A stretch of DNA of 64,000 nt from contig CANTFG010000073.1 of the NCBI GenBank assembly GCA_947652605.1, positions 248,001-312,000 of the forward strand. The letters are read 5' to 3'. Positions 13,000 through 27,199 of this stretch are shown here, in pieces. The stretch's first letter is position 1; each line of letters opens with the position of its first letter. Made by a program: the position numbers and the translations under genes. The notes under the pieces were generated by a model. It was given only the letters and a program-made list of their open reading frames with translations, was not told the origin of the DNA and made no database searches. The DNA comes from Elmis aenea. Its lineage: Eukaryota > Arthropoda > Insecta > Coleoptera > Elmidae.

Positions 13000-15900
13000 A
13001 TAATACTAAGAAAATTAAACTCTATAACATGCTAAAATTTGAACAAAATGTAACGAGCCGTTTTCGAAAAAAAATTTCAAAAATTTTAAAATTTTTAATT
13101 TTTTGAATAACTTTGTAAATTAAATTTCAAACTAGTTGAAACAAACGGCATTATACTAAGAAAATTAAACTCTATAACATGCTAAAATTTGAACAACATG
13201 TAACGAGCCGTTTTCGAAAAAAAATTTCAAAATTTTGATAATTTTTAATTTTTCGAATAACTTTGTAAATTAAATTTCAAACTAGTTGAAACAAACGGCA
13301 ATATACTAAGAAAATAAAACTCTATAACATACTAAAATTTGAACAAAATCGTATGAGCCGTTTTCGAGAAAAAAATTCAAAATTTTTAAAATTTTTACTT
13401 TTTTGAATAACTTTGTAAATTAAATTTCAAACTAGTTGAAACAAACGGCATAATACTAAGAAAATTAAACTCTATAACATGCTAAAATTTGAACAAAATG
13501 TAACGAGCCGTTTTCGAAAAAAAATTTCAAAAATTTTAAAATTTTTAATAACTTTGTAAATTAAATTTCAAACTAGTTGAAACAAACGGCAATATACTAA
13601 GAAAATAAAACTCTATAACATACTAAAATTTGAACAAAATCGTATAAGCCGTTTTCAAGAAAAAATTTCAAAATTTTCAAAATTTTTTCCTTTTTGAATA
13701 ACTTTGTAAATTAAATTTCAAACTAGTTGAAACAAACGGCATAATACTAAGAAAATTAAACTCTATAACATGCTAAAATTTGAACAAAATGTAACAAGCC
13801 GTTTTCGAAAAAAAAATTCAAAATTTTGATAATTTTTAATTTTTCGAATAACTTTGTAAATTAAATTTTAAACTAGTTGAAACAAACGGCATTATACTAA
13901 GAAAATAAAACTCTATAACATACTAAAATTTGAACAAAATCGTATGAGCCGTTTTCGAGAAAAAAATTCAAAATTTTTAAAATTTTTACTTTTTTGAATA
14001 ACTTTGTAAATTAAATTTCAAACTAGTTGAAACAAACGGCATAATACTAAGAAAATTAAACTCTATAACATGCTAAAATTTGAACAAAATGTAACGAGCC
14101 GTTTTCGAAAAAAAATTTCAAAAATTTTAAAATTTTTAATAACTTTGTAAATTAAATTTCAAACTAGTTGAAACAAACGGCAATATACTAAGAAAATAAA
14201 ACTCTATAACATACTAAAATTTGAACAAAATCGTATAAGCCGTTTTCAAGAAAAAATTTCAAAATTTTCAAAATTTTTTCCTTTTTGAATAACTTTGTAA
14301 ATTAAATTTCAAACTAGTTGAAACAAACGGCATAATACTAAGAAAATAAAACTCTATAACATACTAAAATTTGAACAAAATCGTATGAGCCGTTTTCGAG
14401 AAAAAAATTCAAAATTTTTAAAATTTTTACTTTTTTGAATAACTTTGTAAATTAAATTTCAAACTAGTTGAAACAAACGGCATAATACTAAGAAAATTAA
14501 ACTCTATAACATGCTAAAATTTGAACAAAATGTAACGAGCCGTTTTCGAAAAAAAATTTCAAAATTTTGATAATTTTTAATTTTTCGAATAACTTTGTAA
14601 ATTAAATTTCAAACTAGTTGAAACAAACGGCATTATACTAAGAAAATTAAACTCTATAACATGCTAAAATTTGAACAACATGTAACGAGCCGTTTTCGAA
14701 AAAAAATTTCAAAATTTTGATAATTTTTAATTTTTCGAATAACTTTGTAAATTAAATTTCAAACTAGTTGAAACAAACGGCAATATACTAAGAAAATAAA
14801 ACTCTATAACATACTAAAATTTGAACAAAATCGTATGAGCCGTTTTCGAGAAAAAAATTCAAAATTTTTAAAATTTTTACTTTTTTGAATAACTTTGTAA
14901 ATTAAATTTCAAACTAGTTGAAACAAACGGCATAATACTAAGAAAATTAAACTCTATAACATGCTAAAATTTGAACAAAATGTAACGAGCCGTTTTCGAA
15001 AAAAAATTTCAAAAATTTTAAAATTTTTAATAACTTTGTAAATTAAATTTCAAACTAGTTGAAACAAACGGCAATATACTAAGAAAATAAAACTCTATAA
15101 CATACTAAAATTTGAACAAAATCGTATAAGCCGTTTTCAAGAAAAAATTTCAAAATTTTCAAAATTTTTTCCTTTTTGAATAACTTTGTAAATTAAATTT
15201 CAAACTAGTTGAAACAAACGGCATAATACTAAGAAAATTAAACTCTATAACATGCTAAAATTTGAACAAAATGTAACAAGCCGTTTTCGAAAAAAAAATT
15301 CAAAATTTTGATAATTTTTAATTTTTCGAATAACTTTGTAAATTAAATTTTAAACTAGTTGAAACAAACGGCATTATACTAAGAAAATAAAACTCTATAA
15401 CATACTAAAATTTGAACAAAATCGTATGAGCCGTTTTCGAGAAAAAAATTCAAAATTTTTAAAATTTTTACTTTTTTGAATAACTTTGTAAATTAAATTT
15501 CAAACTAGTTGAAACAAACGGCATAATACTAAGAAAATTAAACTCTATAACATGCTAAAATTTGAACAAAATGTAACGAGCCGTTTTCGAAAAAAAATTT
15601 CAAAAATTTTAAAATTTTTAATAACTTTGTAAATTAAATTTCAAACTAGTTGAAACAAACGGCAATATACTAAGAAAATAAAACTCTATAACATACTAAA
15701 ATTTGAACAAAATCGTATAAGCCGTTTTCAAGAAAAAATTTCAAAATTTTCAAAATTTTTTCCTTTTTGAATAACTTTGTAAATTAAATTTCAAACTAGT
15801 TGAAACAAACGGCATAATACTAAGAAAATAAAACTCTATAACATACTAAAATTTGAACAAAATCGTATGAGCCGTTTTCGAGAAAAAAATTCAAAATTTT

Positions 15901-17470
15901 TAAAATTTTTACTTTTTTGAATAACTTTGTAAATTAAATTTCAAACTAGTTGAAACAAACGGCATAATACTAAGAAAATTAAACTCTATAACATGCTAAA
16001 ATTTGAACAAAATGTAACGAGCCGTTTTCGAAAAAAAATTTCAAAAATTTTAAAATTTTTAATAACTTTGTAAATTAAATTTCAAACTAGTTGAAACAAA
16101 CGGCAATATACTAAGAAAATAAAACTCTATAACATACTAAAATTTGAACAAAATCGTATAAGCCGTTATCAAGAAAAAATTTCAAAATTTTCAAAATTTT
16201 TTCCTTTTTGAATAACTTTGTAAATTAAATTTCAAACTAGTTGAAACAAACGGCATAATACTAAGAAAATAAAACTCTATAACATACTAAAATTTGAACA
16301 AAATCGTATGAGCCGTTTTCGAGAAAAAAATTCAAAATTTTTAAAATTTTTACTTTTTTGAATAACTTTGTAAATTAAATTTCAAACTAGTTGAAACAAA
16401 CGGCATAATACTAAGAAAATTAAACTCTATAACATGCTAAAATTTGAACAAAATGTAACGAGCCGTTTTCGAAAAAAAATTTCAAAAATTTTAAAATTTT
16501 TAATTTTTTGAATAACTTTGTAAATTAAATTTCAAACTAGTTGAAACAAACGGCATTATACTAAGAAAATTAAACTCTATAACATGCTAAAATTTGAACA
16601 AAATGTAACGAGCCGTTTTCGAAAAAAATTTTCAAAATTTTGATAATTTTTAATTTTTCGAATAACTTTGTAAATTAAATTTCAAACTAGTTGAAACAAA
16701 CGGCAATATACTAAGAAAATAAAACTCTATAACATACTAAAATTTGAACAAAATCGTATGAGCCGTTTTCGAGAAAAAAATTCAAAATTTTTAAAATTTT
16801 TACTTTTTTGAATAACTTTGTAAATTAAATTTCAAACTAGTTGAAACAAACGGCATAATACTAAGAAAATTAAACTCTATAACATGCTAAAATTTGAACA
16901 AAATGTAACGAGCCGTTTTCGAAAAAAAATTTCAAAAATTTTTAAATTTTTAATTTTTTGAATAACTTTGTAAATTAAATTTCAAACTAGTTGAAACAAA
17001 CGGCATTATACTAAGAAAATTAAACTCTATAACATGCTAAAATTTGAACAAAATGTAACGAGCCGTTTTCGAAAAAAATTTTCAAAATTTTGATAATTTT
17101 TAATTTTTCGAATAACTTTGTAAATTAAATTTCAAACTAGTTGAAACAAACGGCAATATACTAAGAAAATAAAACTCTATAACATACTAAAATTTGAACA
17201 AAATCGTATGAGCCGTTTTCGAGAAAAAAATTCAAAATTTTTAAAATTTTTACTTTTTTGAATAACTTTGTAAATTAAATTTCAAACTAGTTGAAACAAA
17301 CGGCATAATACTAAGAAAATTAAACTCTATAACATGCTAAAATTTGAACAAAATGTAACGAGCCGTTTTCGAAAAAAAATTTCAAAAATTTTAAAATTTT
17401 TAATTTTTTGAATAACTTTGTAAATTAAATTTCAAACTAGTTGAAACAAACGGCATTATACTAAGAAAAT
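13000..17470 (+). repeat. Satellite segmental duplication, copy 1 (offset 6405)
   Basis: This ~4.5-kb block matches about 19405-23875 at a constant offset of 6405 bp. Diagnostic marks that align are ACAACATG (13195 and 19600), GTAACAAGCC (13791 and 20196; 15273 and 21678) and AGCCGTTATC (16161 and 22566). Outside these limits the monomer types no longer correspond. A private A(5)TTTTTAAATTTTT change near 16940 is absent from the partner. Confidence 0.85.
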
Positions 17471-19404
17471 TAAACTCTATAACATGCTAAAATTTGAACA
17501 AAATGTAACGAGCCGTTTTCGAAAAAAATTTTCAAAATTTTGATAATTTTTAATTTTTCGAATAACTTTGTAAATTAAATTTCAAACTAGTTGAAACAAA
17601 CGGCAATATACTAAGAAAATAAAACTCTATAACATACTAAAATTTGAACAAAATCGTATGAGCCGTTTTCGAGAAAAAAATTCAAAATTTTTAAAATTTT
17701 TACTTTTTTGAATAACTTTGTAAATTAAATTTCAAACTAGTTGAAACAAACGGCATAATACTAAGAAAATTAAACTCTATAACATGCTAAAATTTGAACA
17801 AAATGTAACGAGCCGTTTTCGAAAAAAAATTTCAAAAATTTTAAAATTTTTAATTTTTTGAATAACTTTGTAAATTAAATTTCAAACTAGTTGAAACAAA
17901 CGGCATTATACTAAGAAAATTAAACTCTATAACATGCTAAAATTTGAACAAAATGTAACGAGCCGTTTTCGAAAAAAATTTTCAAAATTTTGATAATTTT
18001 TAATTTTTCGAATAACTTTGTAAATTAAATTTCAAACTAGTTGAAACAAACGGCAATATCCTAAGAAAATAAAACTCTATAACATACTAAAATTTGAACA
18101 AAATCGTATGAGCCGTTTTCGAGAAAAAAATTCAAAATTTTTAAAATTTTTACTTTTTTGAATAACTTTGTAAATTAAATTTCAAACTAGTTGAAACAAA
18201 CGGCATAATACTAAGAAAATTAAACTCTATAACATGCTAAAATTTGAACAAAATCGTATGAGCCGTTTTCGAGAAAAAAATTCAAAATTTTTAAAATTTT
18301 TACTTTTTTGAATAACTTTGTAAATTAAATTTCAAACTAGTTGAAACAAACGGCATAATACTAAGAAAATTAAACTCTATAACATGCTAAAATTTGAACA
18401 AAATGTAACGAGCCGTTTTCGAAAAAAAATTTCAAAAATTTTAAAATTTTTAATTTTTTGAATAACTTTGTAAATTAAATTTCAAACTAGTTGAAACAAA
18501 CGGCATTATACTAAGAAAATTAAACTCTATAACATGCTAAAATTTGAACAAAATGTAACGAGCCGTTTTCGAAAAAAATTTTCAAAATTTTGATAATTTT
18601 TAATTTTTCGAATAACTTTGTAAATTAAATTTCAAACTAGTTGAAACAAACGGCAATATACTAAGAAAATAAAACTCTATAACATACTAAAATTTGAACA
18701 AAATCGTATGAGCCGTTTTCGAGAAAAAAATTCAAAATTTTTAAAATTTTTACTTTTTTGAATAACTTTGTAAATTAAATTTCAAACTAGTTGAAACAAA
18801 CGGCATAATACTAAGAAAATTAAACTCTATAACATGCTAAAATTTGAACAAAATGTAACGAGCCGTTTTCGAAAAAAAATTTCAAAAATTTTAAAATTTT
18901 TAATTTTTTGAATAACTTTGTAAATTAAATTTCAAACTAGTTGAAACAAACGGCATTATACTAAGAAAATTAAACTCTATAACATGCTAAAATTTGAACA
19001 AAATGTAACGAGCCGTTTTCGAAAAAAATTTTCAAAATTTTGATAATTTTTAATTTTTCGAATAACTTTGTAAATTAAATTTCAAACTAGTTGAAACAAA
19101 CGGCAATATCCTAAGAAAATAAAACTCTATAACATACTAAAATTTGAACAAAATCGTATGAGCCGTTTTCGAGAAAAAAATTCAAAATTTTTAAAATTTT
19201 TACTTTTTTGAATAACTTTGTAAATTAAATTTCAAACTAGTTGAAACAAACGGCATAATACTAAGAAAATTAAACTCTATAACATGCTAAAATTTGAACA
19301 AAATCGTATGAGCCGTTTTCGAGAAAAAAATTCAAAATTTTTAAAATTTTTACTTTTTTGAATAACTTTGTAAATTAAATTTCAAACTAGTTGAAACAAA
19401 CGGC

Positions 19405-22400
19405 ATAATACTAAGAAAATTAAACTCTATAACATGCTAAAATTTGAACAAAATGTAACGAGCCGTTTTCGAAAAAAAATTTCAAAAATTTTAAAATTTT
19501 TAATTTTTTGAATAACTTTGTAAATTAAATTTCAAACTAGTTGAAACAAACGGCATTATACTAAGAAAATTAAACTCTATAACATGCTAAAATTTGAACA
19601 ACATGTAACGAGCCGTTTTCGAAAAAAAATTTCAAAATTTTGATAATTTTTAATTTTTCGAATAACTTTGTAAATTAAATTTCAAACTAGTTGAAACAAA
19701 CGGCAATATACTAAGAAAATAAAACTCTATAACATACTAAAATTTGAACAAAATCGTATGAGCCGTTTTCGAGAAAAAAATTCAAAATTTTTAAAATTTT
19801 TACTTTTTTGAATAACTTTGTAAATTAAATTTCAAACTAGTTGAAACAAACGGCATAATACTAAGAAAATTAAACTCTATAACATGCTAAAATTTGAACA
19901 AAATGTAACGAGCCGTTTTCGAAAAAAAATTTCAAAAATTTTAAAATTTTTAATAACTTTGTAAATTAAATTTCAAACTAGTTGAAACAAACGGCAATAT
20001 ACTAAGAAAATAAAACTCTATAACATACTAAAATTTGAACAAAATCGTATAAGCCGTTTTCAAGAAAAAATTTCAAAATTTTCAAAATTTTTTCCTTTTT
20101 GAATAACTTTGTAAATTAAATTTCAAACTAGTTGAAACAAACGGCATAATACTAAGAAAATTAAACTCTATAACATGCTAAAATTTGAACAAAATGTAAC
20201 AAGCCGTTTTCGAAAAAAAAATTCAAAATTTTGATAATTTTTAATTTTTCGAATAACTTTGTAAATTAAATTTTAAACTAGTTGAAACAAACGGCATTAT
20301 ACTAAGAAAATAAAACTCTATAACATACTAAAATTTGAACAAAATCGTATGAGCCGTTTTCGAGAAAAAAATTCAAAATTTTTAAAATTTTTACTTTTTT
20401 GAATAACTTTGTAAATTAAATTTCAAACTAGTTGAAACAAACGGCATAATACTAAGAAAATTAAACTCTATAACATGCTAAAATTTGAACAAAATGTAAC
20501 GAGCCGTTTTCGAAAAAAAATTTCAAAAATTTTAAAATTTTTAATAACTTTGTAAATTAAATTTCAAACTAGTTGAAACAAACGGCAATATACTAAGAAA
20601 ATAAAACTCTATAACATACTAAAATTTGAACAAAATCGTATAAGCCGTTTTCAAGAAAAAATTTCAAAATTTTCAAAATTTTTTCCTTTTTGAATAACTT
20701 TGTAAATTAAATTTCAAACTAGTTGAAACAAACGGCATAATACTAAGAAAATAAAACTCTATAACATACTAAAATTTGAACAAAATCGTATGAGCCGTTT
20801 TCGAGAAAAAAATTCAAAATTTTTAAAATTTTTACTTTTTTGAATAACTTTGTAAATTAAATTTCAAACTAGTTGAAACAAACGGCATAATACTAAGAAA
20901 ATTAAACTCTATAACATGCTAAAATTTGAACAAAATGTAACGAGCCGTTTTCGAAAAAAAATTTCAAAATTTTGATAATTTTTAATTTTTCGAATAACTT
21001 TGTAAATTAAATTTCAAACTAGTTGAAACAAACGGCATTATACTAAGAAAATTAAACTCTATAACATGCTAAAATTTGAACAACATGTAACGAGCCGTTT
21101 TCGAAAAAAAATTTCAAAATTTTGATAATTTTTAATTTTTCGAATAACTTTGTAAATTAAATTTCAAACTAGTTGAAACAAACGGCAATATACTAAGAAA
21201 ATAAAACTCTATAACATACTAAAATTTGAACAAAATCGTATGAGCCGTTTTCGAGAAAAAAATTCAAAATTTTTAAAATTTTTACTTTTTTGAATAACTT
21301 TGTAAATTAAATTTCAAACTAGTTGAAACAAACGGCATAATACTAAGAAAATTAAACTCTATAACATGCTAAAATTTGAACAAAATGTAACGAGCCGTTT
21401 TCGAAAAAAAATTTCAAAAATTTTAAAATTTTTAATAACTTTGTAAATTAAATTTCAAACTAGTTGAAACAAACGGCAATATACTAAGAAAATAAAACTC
21501 TATAACATACTAAAATTTGAACAAAATCGTATAAGCCGTTTTCAAGAAAAAATTTCAAAATTTTCAAAATTTTTTCCTTTTTGAATAACTTTGTAAATTA
21601 AATTTCAAACTAGTTGAAACAAACGGCATAATACTAAGAAAATTAAACTCTATAACATGCTAAAATTTGAACAAAATGTAACAAGCCGTTTTCGAAAAAA
21701 AAATTCAAAATTTTGATAATTTTTAATTTTTCGAATAACTTTGTAAATTAAATTTTAAACTAGTTGAAACAAACGGCATTATACTAAGAAAATAAAACTC
21801 TATAACATACTAAAATTTGAACAAAATCGTATGAGCCGTTTTCGAGAAAAAAATTCAAAATTTTTAAAATTTTTACTTTTTTGAATAACTTTGTAAATTA
21901 AATTTCAAACTAGTTGAAACAAACGGCATAATACTAAGAAAATTAAACTCTATAACATGCTAAAATTTGAACAAAATGTAACGAGCCGTTTTCGAAAAAA
22001 AATTTCAAAAATTTTAAAATTTTTAATAACTTTGTAAATTAAATTTCAAACTAGTTGAAACAAACGGCAATATACTAAGAAAATAAAACTCTATAACATA
22101 CTAAAATTTGAACAAAATCGTATAAGCCGTTTTCAAGAAAAAATTTCAAAATTTTCAAAATTTTTTCCTTTTTGAATAACTTTGTAAATTAAATTTCAAA
22201 CTAGTTGAAACAAACGGCATAATACTAAGAAAATAAAACTCTATAACATACTAAAATTTGAACAAAATCGTATGAGCCGTTTTCGAGAAAAAAATTCAAA
22301 ATTTTTAAAATTTTTACTTTTTTGAATAACTTTGTAAATTAAATTTCAAACTAGTTGAAACAAACGGCATAATACTAAGAAAATTAAACTCTATAACATG

Positions 22401-23875
22401 CTAAAATTTGAACAAAATGTAACGAGCCGTTTTCGAAAAAAAATTTCAAAAATTTTAAAATTTTTAATAACTTTGTAAATTAAATTTCAAACTAGTTGAA
22501 ACAAACGGCAATATACTAAGAAAATAAAACTCTATAACATACTAAAATTTGAACAAAATCGTATAAGCCGTTATCAAGAAAAAATTTCAAAATTTTCAAA
22601 ATTTTTTCCTTTTTGAATAACTTTGTAAATTAAATTTCAAACTAGTTGAAACAAACGGCATAATACTAAGAAAATAAAACTCTATAACATACTAAAATTT
22701 GAACAAAATCGTATGAGCCGTTTTCGAGAAAAAAATTCAAAATTTTTAAAATTTTTACTTTTTTGAATAACTTTGTAAATTAAATTTCAAACTAGTTGAA
22801 ACAAACGGCATAATACTAAGAAAATTAAACTCTATAACATGCTAAAATTTGAACAAAATGTAACGAGCCGTTTTCGAAAAAAAATTTCAAAAATTTTAAA
22901 ATTTTTAATTTTTTGAATAACTTTGTAAATTAAATTTCAAACTAGTTGAAACAAACGGCATTATACTAAGAAAATTAAACTCTATAACATGCTAAAATTT
23001 GAACAAAATGTAACGAGCCGTTTTCGAAAAAAATTTTCAAAATTTTGATAATTTTTAATTTTTCGAATAACTTTGTAAATTAAATTTCAAACTAGTTGAA
23101 ACAAACGGCAATATACTAAGAAAATAAAACTCTATAACATACTAAAATTTGAACAAAATCGTATGAGCCGTTTTCGAGAAAAAAATTCAAAATTTTTAAA
23201 ATTTTTACTTTTTTGAATAACTTTGTAAATTAAATTTCAAACTAGTTGAAACAAACGGCATAATACTAAGAAAATTAAACTCTATAACATGCTAAAATTT
23301 GAACAAAATGTAACGAGCCGTTTTCGAAAAAAAATTTCAAAAATTTTAAAATTTTTAATTTTTTGAATAACTTTGTAAATTAAATTTCAAACTAGTTGAA
23401 ACAAACGGCATTATACTAAGAAAATTAAACTCTATAACATGCTAAAATTTGAACAAAATGTAACGAGCCGTTTTCGAAAAAAATTTTCAAAATTTTGATA
23501 ATTTTTAATTTTTCGAATAACTTTGTAAATTAAATTTCAAACTAGTTGAAACAAACGGCAATATCCTAAGAAAATAAAACTCTATAACATACTAAAATTT
23601 GAACAAAATCGTATGAGCCGTTTTCGAGAAAAAAATTCAAAATTTTTAAAATTTTTACTTTTTTGAATAACTTTGTAAATTAAATTTCAAACTAGTTGAA
23701 ACAAACGGCATAATACTAAGAAAATTAAACTCTATAACATGCTAAAATTTGAACAAAATGTAACGAGCCGTTTTCGAAAAAAAATTTCAAAAATTTTAAA
23801 ATTTTTAATTTTTTGAATAACTTTGTAAATTAAATTTCAAACTAGTTGAAACAAACGGCATTATACTAAGAAAAT
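19405..23875 (+). repeat. Satellite segmental duplication, copy 2 (offset 6405)
   Basis: Partner of the block at about 13000-17470; see that entry for the marks. One base differs at the AATATCCTAAG site (23561 here, versus AATATACTAAG at 17156). The copies are in direct orientation and separated by about 1.9 kb of other monomers, so a single adjacent tandem duplication does not explain them without later rearrangement. Confidence 0.85.
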
Positions 23876-25650
23876 TAAACTCTATAACATACTAAAATTT
23901 GAACAAAATCGTATGAGCCGTTTTCGAGAAAAAAATTCAAAATTTTTAAAATTTTTACTTTTTTGAATAACTTTGTAAATTAAATTTCAAACTAGTTGAA
24001 ACAAACGGCATAATACTAAGAAAATTAAACTCTATAACATGCTAAAATTTGAACAAAATGTAACGAGCCGTTTTCGAAAAAAAAATTCAAAAATTTTAAA
24101 ATTTTTAATAACTTTGTAAATTAAATTTCAAACTAGTTGAAACAAACGGCAATATACTAAGAAAATAAAACTCTATAACATACTAAAATTTGAACAAAAT
24201 CGTATAAGCCGTTATCAAGAAAAAATTTCAAAATTTTCAAAATTTTTTCCTTTTTGAATAACTTTGTAAATTAAATTTCAAACTAGTTGAAACAAACGGC
24301 ATAATACTAAGAAAATAAAACTCTATAACATACTAAAATTTGAACAAAATCGTATGAGCCGTTTTCGAGAAAAAAATTCAAAATTTTTAAAATTTTTACT
24401 TTTTTGAATAACTTTGTAAATTAAATTTCAAACTAGTTGAAACAAACGGCATAATACTAAGAAAATTAAACTCTATAACATGCTAAAATTTGAACAAAAT
24501 GTAACGAGCCGTTTTCGAAAAAAAATTTCAAAAATTTTAAAATTTTTAATTTTTTGAATAACTTTGTAAATTAAATTTCAAACTAGTTGAAACAAACGGC
24601 ATTATACTAAGAAAATTAAACTCTATAACATGCTAAAATTTGAACAAAATGTAACGAGCCGTTTTCGAAAAAAATTTTCAAAATTTTGATAATTTTTAAT
24701 TTTTCGAATAACTTTGTAAATTAAATTTCAAACTAGTTGAAACAAACGGCAATATACTAAGAAAATAAAACTCTATAACATACTAAAATTTGAACAAAAT
24801 CGTATGAGCCGTTTTCGAGAAAAAAATTCAAAATTTTTAAAATTTTTACTTTTTTGAATAACTTTGTAAATTAAATTTCAAACTAGTTGAAACAAACGGC
24901 ATAATACTAAGAAAATTAAACTCTATAACATGCTAAAATTTGAACAAAATGTAACGAGCCGTTTTCGAAAAAAAATTTCAAAAATTTTAAAATTTTTAAT
25001 TTTTTGAATAACTTTGTAAATTAAATTTCAAACTAGTTGAAACAAACGGCATTATACTAAGAAAATTAAACTCTATAACATGCTAAAATTTGAACAAAAT
25101 GTAACGAGCCGTTTTCGAAAAAAATTTTCAAAATTTTGATAATTTTTAATTTTTCGAATAACTTTGTAAATTAAATTTCAAACTAGTTGAAACAAACGGC
25201 AATATCCTAAGAAAATAAAACTCTATAACATACTAAAATTTGAACAAAATCGTATGAGCCGTTTTCGAGAAAAAAATTCAAAATTTTTAAAATTTTTACT
25301 TTTTTGAATAACTTTGTAAATTAAATTTCAAACTAGTTGAAACAAACGGCATAATACTAAGAAAATTAAACTCTATAACATGCTAAAATTTGAACAAAAT
25401 GTAACGAGCCGTTTTCGAAAAAAAATTTCAAAAATTTTAAAATTTTTAATTTTTTGAATAACTTTGTAAATTAAATTTCAAACTAGTTGAAACAAACGGC
25501 ATTATACTAAGAAAATTAAACTCTATAACATACTAAAATTTGAACAAAATCGTATGAGCCGTTTTCGAGAAAAAAATTCAAAATTTTTAAAATTTTTACT
25601 TTTTTGAATAACTTTGTAAATTAAATTTCAAACTAGTTGAAACAAACGGC
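22370..25650 (+). repeat. Tandem duplication of a ~1641-bp satellite block
   Basis: The block at about 22370-24010 is repeated at about 24011-25650. Marks at a 1641-bp offset are AGCCGTTATC (22566 and 24207) and ATATCCTAAG (23561 and 25202), and a hybrid A monomer with the AATTAAACTC start (near 23875 and 25516). This overlaps the end of the 6405-bp duplication and must post-date it. Confidence 0.82.
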
Positions 25651-26676
25651 ATAATACTAAGAAAATTAAACTCTATAACATGCTAAAATTTGAACAAAAT
25701 GTAACGAGCCGTTTTCGAAAAAAAATTTCAAAATTTTGATAATTTTTAATTTTTCGAATAACTTTGTAAATTAAATTTCAAACTAGTTGAAACAAACGGC
25801 AATATACTAAGAAAATAAAACTCTATAACATACTAAAATTTGAACAAAATCGTATGAGCCGTTTTCGAGAAAAAAATTCAAAATTTTTAAAATTTTTACT
25901 TTTTTGAATAACTTTGTAAATTAAATTTCAAACTAGTTGAAACAAACGGCATAATACTAAGAAAATTAAACTCTATAACATGCTAAAATTTGAACAAAAT
26001 GTAACGAGCCGTTTTCGAAAAAAAATTTCAAAAATTTTAAAATTTTTAATAACTTTGTAAATTAAATTTCAAACTAGTTGAAACAAACGGCAATATACTA
26101 AGAAAATAAAACTCTATAACATACTAAAATTTGAACAAAATCGTATAAGCCGTTTTCAAGAAAAAATTTCAAAATTTTCAAAATTTTTTCCTTTTTGAAT
26201 AACTTTGTAAATTAAATTTCAAACTAGTTGAAACAAACGGCATAATACTAAGAAAATTAAACTCTATAACATGCTAAAATTTGAACAAAATGTAACAAGC
26301 CGTTTTCGAAAAAAAAATTCAAAATTTTGATAATTTTTAATTTTTCGAATAACTTTGTAAATTAAATTTTAAACTAGTTGAAACAAACGGCATTATACTA
26401 AGAAAATAAAACTCTATAACATACTAAAATTTGAACAAAATCGTATGAGCCGTTTTCGAGAAAAAAATTCAAAATTTTTAAAATTTTTACTTTTTTGAAT
26501 AACTTTGTAAATTAAATTTCAAACTAGTTGAAACAAACGGCATAATACTAAGAAAATTAAACTCTATAACATGCTAAAATTTGAACAAAATGTAACGAGC
26601 CGTTTTCGAAAAAAAATTTCAAAATTTTGATAATTTTTAATTTTTCGAATAACTTTGTAAATTAAATTTCAAACTA

Positions 26677-26827
26677 GTTGAATCAAACGGCATTATACTA
26701 AGAAAATAAAACTCTATAACATACTAAAATTTGAACAAAATCGTATGAGCCGTTTTCGAGAAAAAATTTCAAAAATTTTAAAATTTTTAATTTTTTGAAT
26801 AACTTTGTAAATTAAATTTCAAACTAG
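26677..26827 (+). repeat. Last satellite monomer before the insertion (A/B hybrid)
   Basis: This monomer begins with A-type sequence (ATACTAAAATTTG, CGTATGAGCCGTTTTCGAGA) and switches in the A-run to B-type sequence (TTTCAAAAATTTTAAAATTTTT, then TTTTTTGAATAAC). It ends in TTTCAAACTAG, where the foreign sequence starts. Its preceding junction has GTTGAATCAAACGG, an unusual variant in the left array. The hybrid form implies a crossover or conversion inside the A-run. Confidence 0.85.
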
Positions 26828-26828
26828 T

Positions 26829-27030
26829 CCTTATAATACAACGGACGTTCTCCAGAATTTTCGAAAATCAATTAAAAATACCCAGAGCGCTCCTAAAATC
26901 GCGAAAAAATGCCGTAAAATCGTAGAAAGGATCGAATTTTCGTAACGAAATAGTGCGAAGCCCCTCGGAAATCGTTTCGGATAGTTATTAAGGGAAACGT
27001 GCAAAAATGTCGGTTTTTCACGAAAAACGT
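26829..27030 (+). other. 5' leader module of element I
   Basis: Starts CCTTATAATACAACGGACG and runs through CTAAAATCGCGAAAAAATGC, GAAGCCCCTCGGAAATCG, ATAGTTATTAAGG and AACGTGCAAAAATGTC. Related modules occur at 33784-33923, 33924-34112, 35341-35437 (fragment) and 32407-32538. The shared skeleton is TATA-TACNAACG-ACGTC, a short A/T block, AATCGCGA or ACCGCGA, GATC(G)AATTTT, AATCGTTT, GTTATTAAG and AAACGTGCAAAA. No coding potential. In this position it defines the 5' end of the insertion. Confidence 0.7.
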
Positions 27031-27199
27031 CGAAAACGCTCAGACCTTCTCCAAATTGGCTCTCCGCCGGGCGCGTCGTACCGAATCGGATTCGTCTCGC
27101 TCTCCCCTAAAGATGCGTACCGAAAAACCCAAGTTTCGAGTCGAATTGGGGCCGTGGGATGTGAAAATACGATGACGCCGTCAAAAATTTGACGTTTAG

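Larger units (their letters stand above)
1..26827. repeat. Left satellite array, ~150-bp monomers
   Basis: Head-to-tail monomers repeat every 150 bp (148-151 bp common, 141 bp for a deletion form). Every monomer contains a near-invariant core, GAATAACTTTGTAAATTAAA followed by TTTCAAACTAGTTGAAAC, and a variable half around GAGCCGTTTTCGA. The sequence is strongly AT-rich with long A/T tracts and has no usable reading frame. Subtypes: A has ATACTAAAATTTG, CGTATGAGCC and TTCGAGAAAAAAATTC; B has ATGCTAAAATTTG, TGTAACGAGCC and TTTCAAAAATTTTAAAA; C is B-like in the first half but has CAAAATTTTGATAATTTTT and TTTTTCGAATAAC; D has CGTATAAGCC, TTTTCAAG and TTTTTTCCTTTTTG. All are on the same strand. The array runs off the left edge. 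It is typical of centromeric or pericentromeric satellite; the chromosomal position is inference. Confidence 0.98.

Noticed and set aside
1..26827. CRISPR array (regular repeats)
   Set aside because: The whole 150-bp monomer repeats with no unique spacers, there are no cas genes, and the context is eukaryotic.
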